Assembly (NCBI RefSeq): GCF_000732195.1
Contig: NZ_JNNU01000006.1
Span: 186,001 to 250,000, forward strand
Source of the DNA: Neorhizobium vignae
GTDB lineage: Bacteria > Pseudomonadota > Alphaproteobacteria > Rhizobiales > Rhizobiaceae
Reading direction: 5' to 3'
Length of the DNA: 64,000 bases
The translations under genes were made by a program, and so were the position numbers. Every line of letters begins with the position of its first letter. Position 1 is the first letter of the stretch. The notes beneath the pieces were generated by a model. The model saw only the letters and a program-made list of their open reading frames with translations. It was not told the origin of the DNA and did not search any database. Below, piece by piece: positions 16,411 to 24,609 of the stretch.

Positions 16411-18009
16411 ATGGCATTGGGCTTCATCAAACGCGTCTTCACCTTCGGCAAACCCGCCGAGGAACCGGTTCCCGATGCGGCAACGCCGGAGGATGTTGCC
16501 GCCATCCAGGCGGAACTGGAGCCGAAGTCGCGCGACGAAGACCTGCCGGTCTCGCCGGTCGATCCGGTGGCTCTGACGGAGATCGAGACTGCAGGCGGGC
16601 CTGTTGCGGATGTGGCGGCTGAGGCTATCACCGAGGCGATATCGGAAGACGAAACGCCGGCCATTCTTCCCGGTGTTGAGAGCGCGCCGGATATCGGCAT
16701 GGTGCCGCTGTCGCTGTTGCAGGCGGAAGCAGAGGCCGAAGAAGAGGCCGTAGCGCTTGCGGAAGCACCCCCCTCTGTCCTGCCGGACATCTCCCCCTCA
16801 AGGGGGGAGATCACGGATGCGCCGTCGTCTCCAGCATCCGATATCGGCGCTATGGACTCTGGTACTGGCGCCGCGGGTTCCGGGTTCGCTTTGGAGCGGG
16901 AAGAGAGCCACGATTCGATCTCCCCCCTTGTGGGGGAGATGTCCGGCAGGACAGAGGGAGGTGCTTCTTCAGACGAAGCGGTCCCCGTTGTCGCTCCAAG
17001 TGAAAAGCCTCGCCCCGAACCCACTCTCCCCAGAGGTTTCTCCACCGCCCGCCCGGAACCCACGCCCGAACCCGTCGCCACTGCCCCCAAACTCACCTGG
17101 TTCCAGCGCCTGCGCGCTGGCCTCGCCCGCACGTCGTCGCAGCTCACCGGCCAGATCGGCGCCCTTTTCACCAAGCGCAAACTGGACGAAGACACGCTGG
17201 AACAGCTCGAAGATCTGCTGATCCAGGCCGATCTCGGCGTCGAGACCGCGATGCGGGTGACGGGCGCGCTTTCTTCAGAGCGTTACGGCAAGGACGTCAC
17301 CGGCGAGGACGTGTCGCGGATCATGGCGGCTGAAATCACCAGGGTTCTGGCGCCGGTCGCCAAGCCGCTGGCGCTCGATCTCAATCACAAGCCGCATGTC
17401 ATTCTCGTCGTCGGCGTCAACGGCACCGGCAAGACCACGACGATCGGCAAGCTCGCGGCAAAACTCTCCGGCTCCGGCCTCAAGGTCATGCTCGCTGCCG
17501 GCGACACCTTTCGCGCGGCGGCCATCGAGCAGCTGAAGATCTGGGCCGATCGCACCGGCTCGGGCTTTATCGGCACCAAGCTCGGCGCCGATGCGGCCGG
17601 CCTTGCCTATGACGCCTACGAGCAGGCGCGCGCCAACAAGAGCGACGTGCTGATCATCGATACCGCCGGCCGGCTGCAGAACCGCACCGAGCTGATGGCC
17701 GAACTCGAAAAGATCGTCCGCGTGCTCGGCAAGCTCGATCCCGATGCGCCGCATACGGTGCTGCAGACGCTGGATGCCACGACCGGCCAGAACGCCATGA
17801 ACCAGGTCGAGATTTTCCGGAACGTTGCGGGGGTCAGCGGGCTTATCATGACGAAGCTCGACGGCACGGCGCGCGGCGGTATCCTGGTGGCGATCGCCGC
17901 CAAGCACAAGCTGCCGGTCTATTTCATCGGGGTCGGCGAAGGTGTAGACGATCTCGAACCCTTCGAGGCGCAGGATTTTGCGCGCGCCATTGCCGGGATT
18001 GCCCATTGA
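16411..18009 (+). CDS. ftsY: Signal recognition particle receptor FtsY
   Basis: A 532-residue GTPase that docks SRP-ribosome complexes at the membrane. It begins with an amphipathic helix (MALGFIKRVFTFG), then an acidic linker to about residue 225, then the N domain (WFQRLRAGLARTSSQL) and the G domain with P-loop GVNGTGKTT (335-343), DTAGR (417-421) and TKLDG (481-485). Residues 118-186 of the linker are encoded by a 206-bp inverted-repeat element and read APPSVLPDISPSRGEI at one end and ISPLVGEMSGRTEGGA at the other. The frame stays open through it, so the linker is simply longer than usual. Confidence 0.96.
   Translation: MALGFIKRVFTFGKPAEEPVPDAATPEDVAAIQAELEPKSRDEDLPVSPVDPVALTEIETAGGPVADVAAEAITEAISEDETPAILPGVESAPDIGMVPLSLLQAEAEAEEEAVALAEAPPSVLPDISPSRGEITDAPSSPASDIGAMDSGTGAAGSGFALEREESHDSISPLVGEMSGRTEGGASSDEAVPVVAPSEKPRPEPTLPRGFSTARPEPTPEPVATAPKLTWFQRLRAGLARTSSQLTGQIGALFTKRKLDEDTLEQLEDLLIQADLGVETAMRVTGALSSERYGKDVTGEDVSRIMAAEITRVLAPVAKPLALDLNHKPHVILVVGVNGTGKTTTIGKLAAKLSGSGLKVMLAAGDTFRAAAIEQLKIWADRTGSGFIGTKLGADAAGLAYDAYEQARANKSDVLIIDTAGRLQNRTELMAELEKIVRVLGKLDPDAPHTVLQTLDATTGQNAMNQVEIFRNVAGVSGLIMTKLDGTARGGILVAIAAKHKLPVYFIGVGEGVDDLEPFEAQDFARAIAGIAH
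16762..16967. repeat. Inverted-repeat element inserted in frame in ftsY
   Basis: Two 51-base terminal arms (16762-16812 and 16917-16967) are inverted copies with only 2 mismatches; each also holds its own inner hairpin of C and G runs. The 104-base centre is not repeated. The arms begin GAAGCACC and contain CTCTGTCCTGCCGGACATCT. A related arm occurs at 23387-23417 between ccmB and ccmA, so this is a dispersed family. No transposase and no clear target duplication are seen, as for a MITE or a protein-coding palindromic element. Confidence 0.88.
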
Positions 18010-18020
18010 TGCCACAAATC

Positions 18021-18049
18021 TGCCTTGGCATCCGCGCAGGGCCAAGGCA
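18021..18049. other. Intergenic hairpin between ftsY and yciB
   Basis: TGCCTTGGC (18021-18029) and GCCAAGGCA (18041-18049) form a perfect 9-bp stem with an 11-base loop. No T run follows, so it is not a standard terminator. It could stabilise the ftsY transcript end. Confidence 0.5.
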
Positions 18050-18073
18050 GGATTAAGCAGGTTTGACCTATAT

Positions 18074-18757
18074 ATGAAATTCGAAAGCGATACGACGCCC
18101 ACCGCCGCCGACCGGCACCATCCGATGCTGAAGCTCTCGCTTGAGCTCGGGCCGCTGCTCGTCTTCTTCTTCGCCAATCTGCGCGGGGAATGGCTAGGCG
18201 CGACCTTTCCTTGGCTTTCGGTGCTCGGTGGTCCGCTGTTCATCGCCAGCGGCCTGTTCATGGTCGCGACCGTCATATCGCTCGTCGTCTCGAAGATCGT
18301 TCTCGGGCATCTGCCTATGATGCCCTTCATTTCCGGGATCGTTGTCCTCGTTTTCGGCGGGCTCGGCATCTGGCTGCAGGACGAGCTGTTCTTCAAGATG
18401 AAGCCGACCATCATCAACACGCTGTTCGGCGTCGTGCTGCTCGGCGGATTGCTGTTCGGCAAGTCGCTCCTCGGCTATGTGTTCAATGCGGCCTTCCAGC
18501 TCGATGATGCCGGCTGGCGCAAGCTGACCGTCCGCTGGGGTGTGTTCTTCCTGTTCCTCGCCGTGCTCAACGAAATCGTCTGGCGCGGCGCCAACGCCTA
18601 TTACCTGCCTGACGTCAAGGCGGCGGACAACTTCTGGGTGGCCTTCAAGGTCTGGGGTACGATGCCGATCACGCTGATCTTCACCATGACACAGATGCCG
18701 CTGATCATGCGCCACACGATCCAGGAGCCGGCAGGCAACGCCGAGGCCGAAAAGTGA
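18074..18757 (+). CDS. yciB: Septation protein A / inner-membrane protein YciB
   Basis: A 227-residue membrane protein with about six hydrophobic helices. The family opening [22 protein letters not shown] and the later [28 protein letters not shown] and [16 protein letters not shown] are the hallmarks of YciB (IspA/IspZ). In enterobacteria it links to cell elongation and division proteins; in Brucella and Shigella it affects septation. The ATG at 18074 is preferred because an upstream in-frame start would lie inside ftsY. Its last codons overlap the next gene. Confidence 0.93.
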   Translation: MKFESDTTPTAADRHHPMLKLSLELGPLLVFFFANLRGEWLGATFPWLSVLGGPLFIASGLFMVATVISLVVSKIVLGHLPMMPFISGIVVLVFGGLGIWLQDELFFKMKPTIINTLFGVVLLGGLLFGKSLLGYVFNAAFQLDDAGWRKLTVRWGVFFLFLAVLNEIVWRGANAYYLPDVKAADNFWVAFKVWGTMPITLIFTMTQMPLIMRHTIQEPAGNAEAEK

Positions 18758-19341
18758 CGGCGGCGGAATTCTCCCCATCGAGCTCGTCCTCCAAGCGCTG
18801 GTTTCTCGCCGCGCTCATCCTGTTTGTGCTCCAGATCGCCATCCTCTACGCGATCGGCCGCATTCCGATCTGCGAATGCGGTTATGTGAAGCTCTGGGAA
18901 GGCGGGGTGAATACCAGCGGCAATTCGCAGCATCTCTCCGACTGGTACACGCCGTCGCACATCATTCACGGCTTCTTGTTCTATGGTCTCGGCTGGCTGA
19001 TCCTGCGCCGGGCGCCGCTCGCGGCCCGGCTGTCGCTGGCGGTGCTGATCGAGGCGGCCTGGGAGATTGCCGAGAATTCGCCTCTGATCATCGACCGTTA
19101 CCGCACCGCGACCATGGCGCTGGGTTATACCGGCGACAGCATCCTCAATTCGGCGATGGACACGGTGTTCATGGCGCTCGGCTTCTTCGCCGCCGCGCGC
19201 CTGCCGGTCTGGCTGACGGTCGCCATCGCCATCTTCTTCGAGCTGGCGACCGGCTATATCATTCGCGACAACCTGACCCTCAACGTGCTGATGCTCGTCT
19301 GGCCGCTGGATGCGGTGCGGGTTTGGCAGGGTGGGCTTTAG
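18754..19341 (+). CDS. DUF2585 (UPF0314) family membrane protein
   Basis: A 195-residue protein with four or five hydrophobic helices, started at a GTG at 18754 that overlaps the yciB stop by four bases. Conserved-looking stretches are [31 protein letters not shown] and [19 protein letters not shown], which match the alphaproteobacterial DUF2585 family. The function is unknown. Its tight coupling to yciB suggests a shared membrane or envelope role, but that is inference only. Confidence 0.85.
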   Translation: MTAAEFSPSSSSSKRWFLAALILFVLQIAILYAIGRIPICECGYVKLWEGGVNTSGNSQHLSDWYTPSHIIHGFLFYGLGWLILRRAPLAARLSLAVLIEAAWEIAENSPLIIDRYRTATMALGYTGDSILNSAMDTVFMALGFFAAARLPVWLTVAIAIFFELATGYIIRDNLTLNVLMLVWPLDAVRVWQGGL

Positions 19342-19878
19342 GCGCTGCTGTCGTGCGGTATGGGTTTCGGCCGGGGGCGATTTTTTCACCCCAAGAAAAA
19401 TCTGCCAAGCTGATCAGCGCTTTAGCCATATCCACTTCCCCATTCATCCCCGCCGCTCAAACCGATTCCATAATCGTCCCGTCATCGGATGGGAAACCGG
19501 GTTCGCGAACCGGCCTCCTCTCCAAGGGTTCTCGGACCCCGGTTCCGGTGATGGCTGCAAGGTGGGTGGCGAGGCCTGGCAATCCTCGAAAGACCATCAA
19601 ACAGTCGGGGCAGGCACAAATACCTACCTCCTACATACCCGATACCGCCTGCCCCATTCCCAACCCAAAACCGCGCCGGACAAGATGCCCGCGCGGCCAA
19701 AACTGCTTGCTTTCAAGTGGTGGTCAATGTGATGGAAGCGACTGCCACCGTGTTCAGACCCCAATGATACAGGTTTGATCCAGGTCCTTGATTGCCGGTC
19801 AAGTTTTTTTAACGACAAGCAGCTAGATTTCGTCGCCAGCACCGAACGTCGAGGGGAATGCTTTCGTGCGGGGATCAC
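19342..19878. other. 537-base gap without a supported gene
   Basis: Several short frames cross this stretch but none has a ribosome site together with family-like sequence. A 12-base palindrome GGTTCGCGAACC lies at 19500-19511. No tRNA, terminator or larger repeat was recognised. It probably holds the promoter of the GGDEF gene and decayed sequence. Confidence 0.4.
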
Positions 19879-21080
19879 ATGGAATCGCACGATAACTTCG
19901 CCTATCTGCTGCCGTTCATCTTTTTCGTGTTCGGCTGTACGTTCCTTTTTCTGGAGCGCTGGGGATCTGCGCCGTCCCGCTACTGGGGCGTCGGATACAT
20001 CGTCGCAGCGCTCGGGTTTGTCTCGCCGCTCATCTTGGCCGGCTTGCCGGTCCCGGTCCAGGCGATTGTCGCAAACACCTTCTTCCTGGCCGCGTTCTTT
20101 TCCTTGGGCCACGCCATTCTTACCCGCTTCGGCCGGCCGCTTCTCACTGCCGGGCGGCTTATATTCTGTGCTGCCGCATTCCACTGCATTTCCTACATGG
20201 TCCTGGTGAACCCGATCAGCGAGGAGAGCTGGCCGTCAGTGACATAGCCTGCTCGATCCTGCTGATCATCCCGCTATGGCAGGTCCGCCGCCATATCCGC
20301 CTGCCGATCGACCGGCTGCTCGTGGCCCTGGTGGGCCTGGTGATCGCCGACAATCTCGTCAGGGTCTCGGCCCTGCTGATCCTCACGTCATCCGGGACCT
20401 ATACGACGCTCGATGATTTCCTTGCCTCCGACTACGCCTTCTTCATGCAGATGAGTGCGAGTGTCATCGGCTTCCTGATGGCGCTGACAGTGCTCGGTAC
20501 CGTCATGCTGGATGTCGTCTGGCAGCATCGCCATGCGGCCGAGCATGATCCGCTGACCGATCTCCTGAACCGCCGCGGTTTCGAGCGGGCCATCCCCGAT
20601 TTCAGCAGGGAGAGTTTCCCCTCGGGCGCCGTTCTCGTTTGCGATATCGACCATTTCAAGCTCGTCAACGATCGTTTCGGCCATGCGGCCGGGGATATGG
20701 TGATCGTCGGTCTGGCCGCCGCACTTCGCGACGGGCTGCCGTCCGATGCGCTGGTGGCGCGTTTCGGCGGAGAGGAATTCGTAGCCTTCCTGCCGGGCGT
20801 GACGCTTGCGGAAGCCGGGATGCTCTGCAATGCGATCCGACTCGCCTTTGCCGCGCGCGACTGGCGCGAAGGCGGCGTCACCCAGCAGATCACCGCAAGC
20901 TTCGGAGTGTCTGCCACCGCCAGCGGCGATCACTCCATGCATGATGCGATCGGTCGGGCCGATGCCTGTCTTTACGCGGCGAAATCCGCTGGCCGCAACC
21001 AGGTTGTGATGGAAGGCCAACAGGCAGCGCACGCGCCGACACAGCTGCGGGTCGTCTCCGCCGCGGACCGTCGTGCCTGA
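19879..21080 (+). pseudogene. Frameshifted membrane-bound diguanylate cyclase (GGDEF)
   Basis: Two frames together encode one protein. The first runs from ATG 19879 (MESHDNFAYLLPFIFF, good ribosome site) through about four helices and stops at 20247 after NPISEESWPSVT. The second frame carries on from about 20223 as ELAVSDIACSILLIIPLW, more helices and a GGDEF domain to 21080. Removing two bases from the GAGGAGAGCTG stretch near 20221-20231 would join them, so a 2-base AG duplication is likely. The catalytic loop RFGGEEF and the DIDHFKLVNDRFGHAAGD metal site are intact. The product-inhibition site RxxD is absent. The second half might be made from GTG 20322. Confidence 0.75.
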
Positions 21081-21683
21081 TCAGCCTTTCGCGGCCGCCT
21101 TTTCGATCGCCGGCATGAGGTCCTGGGTCAGGCTGCGCTCGTCGAAGGGGCCGACCTTCTTGTAGAGGATCGTACCGTCAGGCGCGACCAGGTAACTTTC
21201 CGGAATGCCGTAGACGCCCCAGTCGATCGCCGCCTTGCCGTTCGGATCGACGCCGATCGCCTTATAAGGGTTGCCGAGTTCACCGAGGAAACGCAACGCG
21301 TTGTCGTTGCGGTCCTTGTAGTTGATGCCGACGATGGTGAGCCGGCTATCGTTCGCCAGTTCCTTCAGGATCGGATGTTCCTGCCGGCAGGGCACGCACC
21401 AGGACGCAAAGACGTTGACGAGCGTCAGCTTGCCGCCGATCGCGGCGGTCGTCAGCGCCGCGGTGTTCGAGCCTTCGAGCGGCGGCAGCGCCAGCGATGG
21501 CGCCTTCTTGCCGATCAGGGCGGAGGGGATGGCCGAGACGTCGCGGCCGTTGACGTCCTGGTCGTAGAGCATCTTGCCGGCGACGGCCGCAAAGCCGAGA
21601 AAAATCGCCAGCGGGATCAGAGGCAGCGCATAACGCGCCAGGCTTTTGCGCGCGGCGGGCCGATTTTCGGTCTCGGTGCTCAT
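21081..21683 (-). CDS. ccmG: Thiol:disulfide interchange protein CcmG/DsbE
   Basis: A 200-residue periplasmic thioredoxin-like protein anchored by a helix at about 18-36. The active site is WCVPC (C96, C99), and the family acidic patch and cis-Pro loop GVYGIPESYLV are present. It reduces the apocytochrome c heme-binding cysteines so heme can be attached. It ends one base after the convergent GGDEF gene. Its start overlaps the ccmD stop, so it is the last gene of ccmA-B-C-D-G. Confidence 0.95.
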   Translation of the reverse strand: MSTETENRPAARKSLARYALPLIPLAIFLGFAAVAGKMLYDQDVNGRDVSAIPSALIGKKAPSLALPPLEGSNTAALTTAAIGGKLTLVNVFASWCVPCRQEHPILKELANDSRLTIVGINYKDRNDNALRFLGELGNPYKAIGVDPNGKAAIDWGVYGIPESYLVAPDGTILYKKVGPFDERSLTQDLMPAIEKAAAKG

Positions 21684-21850
21684 GCCGCGTCGTCCTTTGC
21701 CTGGGCGGAACGGCGGCGGACGCCGGAGGCTTCGAGCTCGGCCAGTTCCTGTCTGCGAGCGCGGCCGTCGAGCCAGGTCCAGGCGACCAGACAGAGGATG
21801 ACGATTGCCGAAACGGCATAGGACATGGCGATGTAGAAGGTATGGCTCAT
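21680..21850 (-). CDS. ccmD: Heme exporter protein CcmD
   Basis: A 56-residue protein starting MSHTFYIAMSYAVSAIVILC. It has one membrane helix (about residues 9-26) followed by WTWLDGRARRQELAELEASG, the charged helix typical of CcmD. CcmD is a small subunit needed to release heme-loaded CcmE from CcmABC. The start lies 4 bases after the ccmC stop and the stop TGA overlaps the ATG of ccmG. Length, topology and position all fit. Confidence 0.92.
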   Translation of the reverse strand: MSHTFYIAMSYAVSAIVILCLVAWTWLDGRARRQELAELEASGVRRRSAQAKDDAA

Positions 21851-21854
21851 GGTC

Positions 21855-22613
21855 TCACGCTTCCCGTCCGGCCATCCGCGCGGCCATCCGCCGCTGGGCG
21901 GCGACGCGGCGGCGCCAGATCTCGTTGCGCATCGCCGTTGTGTGCAGGGTGAAGAACAGCATGGTGAAGGCGATCGCCATGATCAGCAGCGGCCAGAGGA
22001 ATTCCTGGTCGATGGTCGGGCCGCCCATGCGGATGACGCTGGCGGGCTGGTGAAGCGTGTTCCACCAGTCGACCGAGAACTTGATGATCGGGATGTTGAC
22101 GAAACCGACGAGGATCAGCACGGCGGACACGCGGGCTGCCCGCGACGGATCGTCCATGGCGCGGTTGAGCGCGATCAGCCCGAGATACATGAGGAAGAGC
22201 ACGAAGACGGAGGTGAGGCGCGCATCCCACACCCACCAGGTTCCCCACATCGGCCTGCCCCAGAGGGAGCCGGTGGCGAGCGCGATCAGCGTGAAGGCGG
22301 CGCCGAGCGGGGCTGCGGCCTTGTGGCTGACGTCGGCGAGCGGATGGCGCCAGACCAGCGTGCCGATCGCCGAAACGGCCATCACCGTGTAGCACATCAT
22401 CGACAGCCAGGCGGCCGGCACATGCACATACATGATGCGCACCGTCAGGCCCTGCTGGTAATCGCCTTCCGTCGTGAAGCTCAGATAAAGCCCGATTGCG
22501 AAGAGCATCACGGTCGCCGCCGCCATCCACGGCAGGATGCGGGCCGCCAGCGCCAGAAATCGCGTCGGGTTGGCCAGGTCGGTGAATTTGCTGATGGCAA
22601 GGCTGTCGGTCAT
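21855..22613 (-). CDS. ccmC: Heme exporter protein CcmC
   Basis: A 252-residue membrane protein with six helices. The periplasmic heme-handling motif WGTWWVWDARLTS (tryptophan-rich WWD signature) and the flanking histidines in MYVHVPAAW and NTLHQPAS are present. CcmC places heme on the chaperone CcmE. The ATG MTDSLA at 22613 is chosen over a GTG two codons upstream, neither having a strong ribosome site. It sits between ccmB and ccmD, 89 bases after ccmB. Confidence 0.95.
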   Translation of the reverse strand: MTDSLAISKFTDLANPTRFLALAARILPWMAAATVMLFAIGLYLSFTTEGDYQQGLTVRIMYVHVPAAWLSMMCYTVMAVSAIGTLVWRHPLADVSHKAAAPLGAAFTLIALATGSLWGRPMWGTWWVWDARLTSVFVLFLMYLGLIALNRAMDDPSRAARVSAVLILVGFVNIPIIKFSVDWWNTLHQPASVIRMGGPTIDQEFLWPLLIMAIAFTMLFFTLHTTAMRNEIWRRRVAAQRRMAARMAGREA

Positions 22614-22702
22614 GGGCACTTTCTAATATGCGCGCGGAAAAATCAGCTTGATCCTGGTCAATTCGCCGGTCGTTGATCCGATCCCGTTCAATTCGATTCT
22701 AA

Positions 22703-23362
22703 TCAATCGCCGGCATTGCGCAACGCCAGTGCCGCGCCGAGCGGACCGAGGACGGCAAAAAACATCGTGATCGCCACCAATATCAGGAAAGGCGGCATAA
22801 ACGGGGCAGGATCCTCGACCGCCGCATAGGAGGCGCTGACCCCGAAGATCAGCACGGGGATCGCAAGCGGCAGGACGAGGATCGAGACGAGCAGTCCGCC
22901 ACGTGGCAGGGCAACCGCGACCGCCGCTCCGACCGCACCGATGAAGGTCAGCGCCGGGGTGCCGACCAGCAGCGTCAGCATGGTGGCGCCGATCGCCACC
23001 TCGTCCATGTTCATGAACAGGCCGAGCAACGGCGATGCGATCACCAGCGGCAGGCCGTTGCCGAGCCAGTGGGCGAGGCATTTGACCAGCACGGTCAGCA
23101 CCAGCGGATGTTCCTGCATCAGCAGCAGGTCGAGCGACCCGTCCTCGCGCTCGGTCTGGAACAGGCGGTCGAGGCCGAGCAGGGCGGAGAGCAGCGCGCC
23201 GATCCAGACGATTGCCGGGCCGATGCGGGAGAGAAGGTTGAGATCCGGACCGACGCCGAAGGGGATGACGGCGACGACCGTCATGAAGAAGAGAACCCCG
23301 ATCAGGGCGCCGCCGCCGGCGCGGACCGAGAGTTTGAGGTCGCGGAGGAGGAGGGCGGTCAT
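22703..23362 (-). CDS. ccmB: Heme exporter protein CcmB
   Basis: A 219-residue membrane protein, the permease partner of the ATPase CcmA. It starts MTALLLRDLKLSVRAGGG with GGAGCG before it and has six helices. Family motifs include LDRLFQTEREDGSLDLLL and the later helix LPLAIPVLIFGVSA. The CcmAB ATPase releases holo-CcmE from CcmC. The gap to ccmA upstream is about 330 bases and filled with repeats, unusual because ccmA and ccmB normally nearly touch. Confidence 0.95.
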   Translation of the reverse strand: MTALLLRDLKLSVRAGGGALIGVLFFMTVVAVIPFGVGPDLNLLSRIGPAIVWIGALLSALLGLDRLFQTEREDGSLDLLLMQEHPLVLTVLVKCLAHWLGNGLPLVIASPLLGLFMNMDEVAIGATMLTLLVGTPALTFIGAVGAAVAVALPRGGLLVSILVLPLAIPVLIFGVSASYAAVEDPAPFMPPFLILVAITMFFAVLGPLGAALALRNAGD

Positions 23363-23386
23363 AATCTGTCGCTCCACGTCCGGGGC

Positions 23387-23677
23387 GCACCCCCCTCTGC
23401 CCTGCCGGGCATCTCCCGCAACTCAGTTCCCGTCATCCTCGGGTCAAGCCCGAGGAAGACGGCGAGAAGGCGGCGGATGACGGCGGGTGTGAGGGTGCGA
23501 GGAGCCCCTCTTCCTTGTGGGGAGGGGTTGGGGAGGGGGTTTCTGTCTCCATAAGACCCCTTCCGCCTGCCGGCCACCCTCCCCACAAGGGGGAGGGCTA
23601 AGAGTGCAGCGCCGTTCCAGGCCCCATCCACCATAGCCATTCCCTTGCGGTGGGGGCCGCCAGGGCAGAGGGGGGTA
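23387..23677. repeat. Composite repeat block between ccmA and ccmB
   Basis: The left end GCACCCCCCTCTGCCCTGCC (from 23387) and right end (complement of 23660-23676) are inverted copies over about 16 bases and match the arm found in the ftsY element. Inside are the 23-bp palindrome at 23434 and further C-run/G-run hairpins around 23504-23530 and 23574-23601. No gene is seen. The block separates ccmA from ccmB and may weaken their coupling. Confidence 0.75.
23434..23456. repeat. 23-bp palindromic repeat, copy C
   Basis: ATCCTCGGG and CCCGAGGAA surround TCAAG. It is the same element as the two copies near the heme oxygenase and dapF, here nested inside the larger repeat block. Confidence 0.7.
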
Positions 23678-23693
23678 ACGCGAGGCACGACGA

Positions 23694-24338
23694 TCACCAT
23701 CTCCCCTCCGCCACGCCCGCAAACCCGGCCATCTTCAATTCCCTTGCATTCCCCAGCCCCAGCGGCTGATGAGTCGCCGCCAGCACTATGCCGCCGCCAG
23801 ACAGATGCGCATTGATCAGCGCCGTGAACATGCTTTCCGCATTCACATCCAGCGCCGCAGTCGGCTCGTCCAATATCCAGACCGGCCTATAGGCGACGAG
23901 CAGCTTGGCAAACGCCATGCGGCGCTGCTGCCCGGCCGACAGGTAACCGAAGGGGAGGTGGATGATCCCGCCAAGGCCAACCGTCTCGGCAGCCTCGCCG
24001 GGGGAGATGCCCTTGCTGCCCTCCACGTCGCCGAAAAACTCCTTCCAGAAACTCAGATTTTCAAACACCGATAGTTCCGCCTTCATCGCATTGCGATGGC
24101 CGAGATAGTGGCAGGCCTCGGCGGCGCGCATTCCCGATTCGGCACTCTCCGAAACCCAGGTGACGCGACCCGTCTCCGGGTGCAGCAGTCCGGCGACGAC
24201 GCGCAGCAGCGTCGATTTTCCCGATCCGTTGCGGCCCGTCAGGACGAGGCTTTCACCGGCTCCGAGGGTAAAGGAGATGTCCGTGAAAATCAGGTCTTCG
24301 CCGCGTCTTGCGCTCAAGTTTTCGGCCAAAAGCCGCAT
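23694..24338 (-). CDS. ccmA: Heme exporter ATP-binding protein CcmA
   Basis: A 214-residue ABC ATPase. The start MRLLAENLSARRGED is the family N-terminus; the frame extends 10 codons further upstream but without likeness. Walker A is GRNGSGKST (35-43), the signature is LSAGQQRRMAFAKL, and Walker B VWILDEPTAALD. With CcmB it uses ATP to release heme-bound CcmE in cytochrome c maturation. It is the first gene of ccmABCDG and is divergent from acnA. Confidence 0.95.
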   Translation of the reverse strand: MRLLAENLSARRGEDLIFTDISFTLGAGESLVLTGRNGSGKSTLLRVVAGLLHPETGRVTWVSESAESGMRAAEACHYLGHRNAMKAELSVFENLSFWKEFFGDVEGSKGISPGEAAETVGLGGIIHLPFGYLSAGQQRRMAFAKLLVAYRPVWILDEPTAALDVNAESMFTALINAHLSGGGIVLAATHQPLGLGNARELKMAGFAGVAEGRW

Positions 24339-24417
24339 GCCGGAGACCTTCATTAAGATTTTAATCATCGCGATCCGAAAATTTATTCGGAATGGGCGCC
24401 AAGCGTCTGGAACCCTT

Positions 24418-24436
24418 CTTAGAAATTATCTATAAG
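24418..24436. promoter_or_regulatory. Possible Irr-type iron control element between ccmA and acnA
   Basis: CTTAGA (24418-24423) and TCTATAAG (24429-24436) form an imperfect AT-rich inverted repeat in an otherwise GC-rich gap. It loosely resembles the ICE motif bound by Irr, which is reported to control aconitase genes in other rhizobia. The match is weak and could equally be a promoter box. Confidence 0.25.
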
Positions 24437-24609
24437 CACTGCAACCACGCAAGCGGCCGGCGTGATTTCAATCTTCCGCCGAACCTGAAGGTCCCAAAAA
24501 ATCTTCTCGTGCGGACAGCGGAAATGGTCGCACCCGCATCCTGATGTGCATGAAGTGCATAGGCGTCCGCACGCGCGTGTTGGCTCTTTAATCAGCGGGG
24601 TTACTTTCC

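Noticed and set aside
16762..16967. ftsY linker repeat as a sign of a broken gene
   Set aside because: The frame stays open and all functional parts of FtsY follow intact.
19497..19513. GGTTCGCGAACC palindrome as part of a tRNA T-arm
   Set aside because: No acceptor, D or anticodon stems can be built around it.
19310..19732. 140-codon frame after the DUF2585 gene
   Set aside because: No ribosome site, no hydrophobic or domain pattern, composition unlike real genes here.
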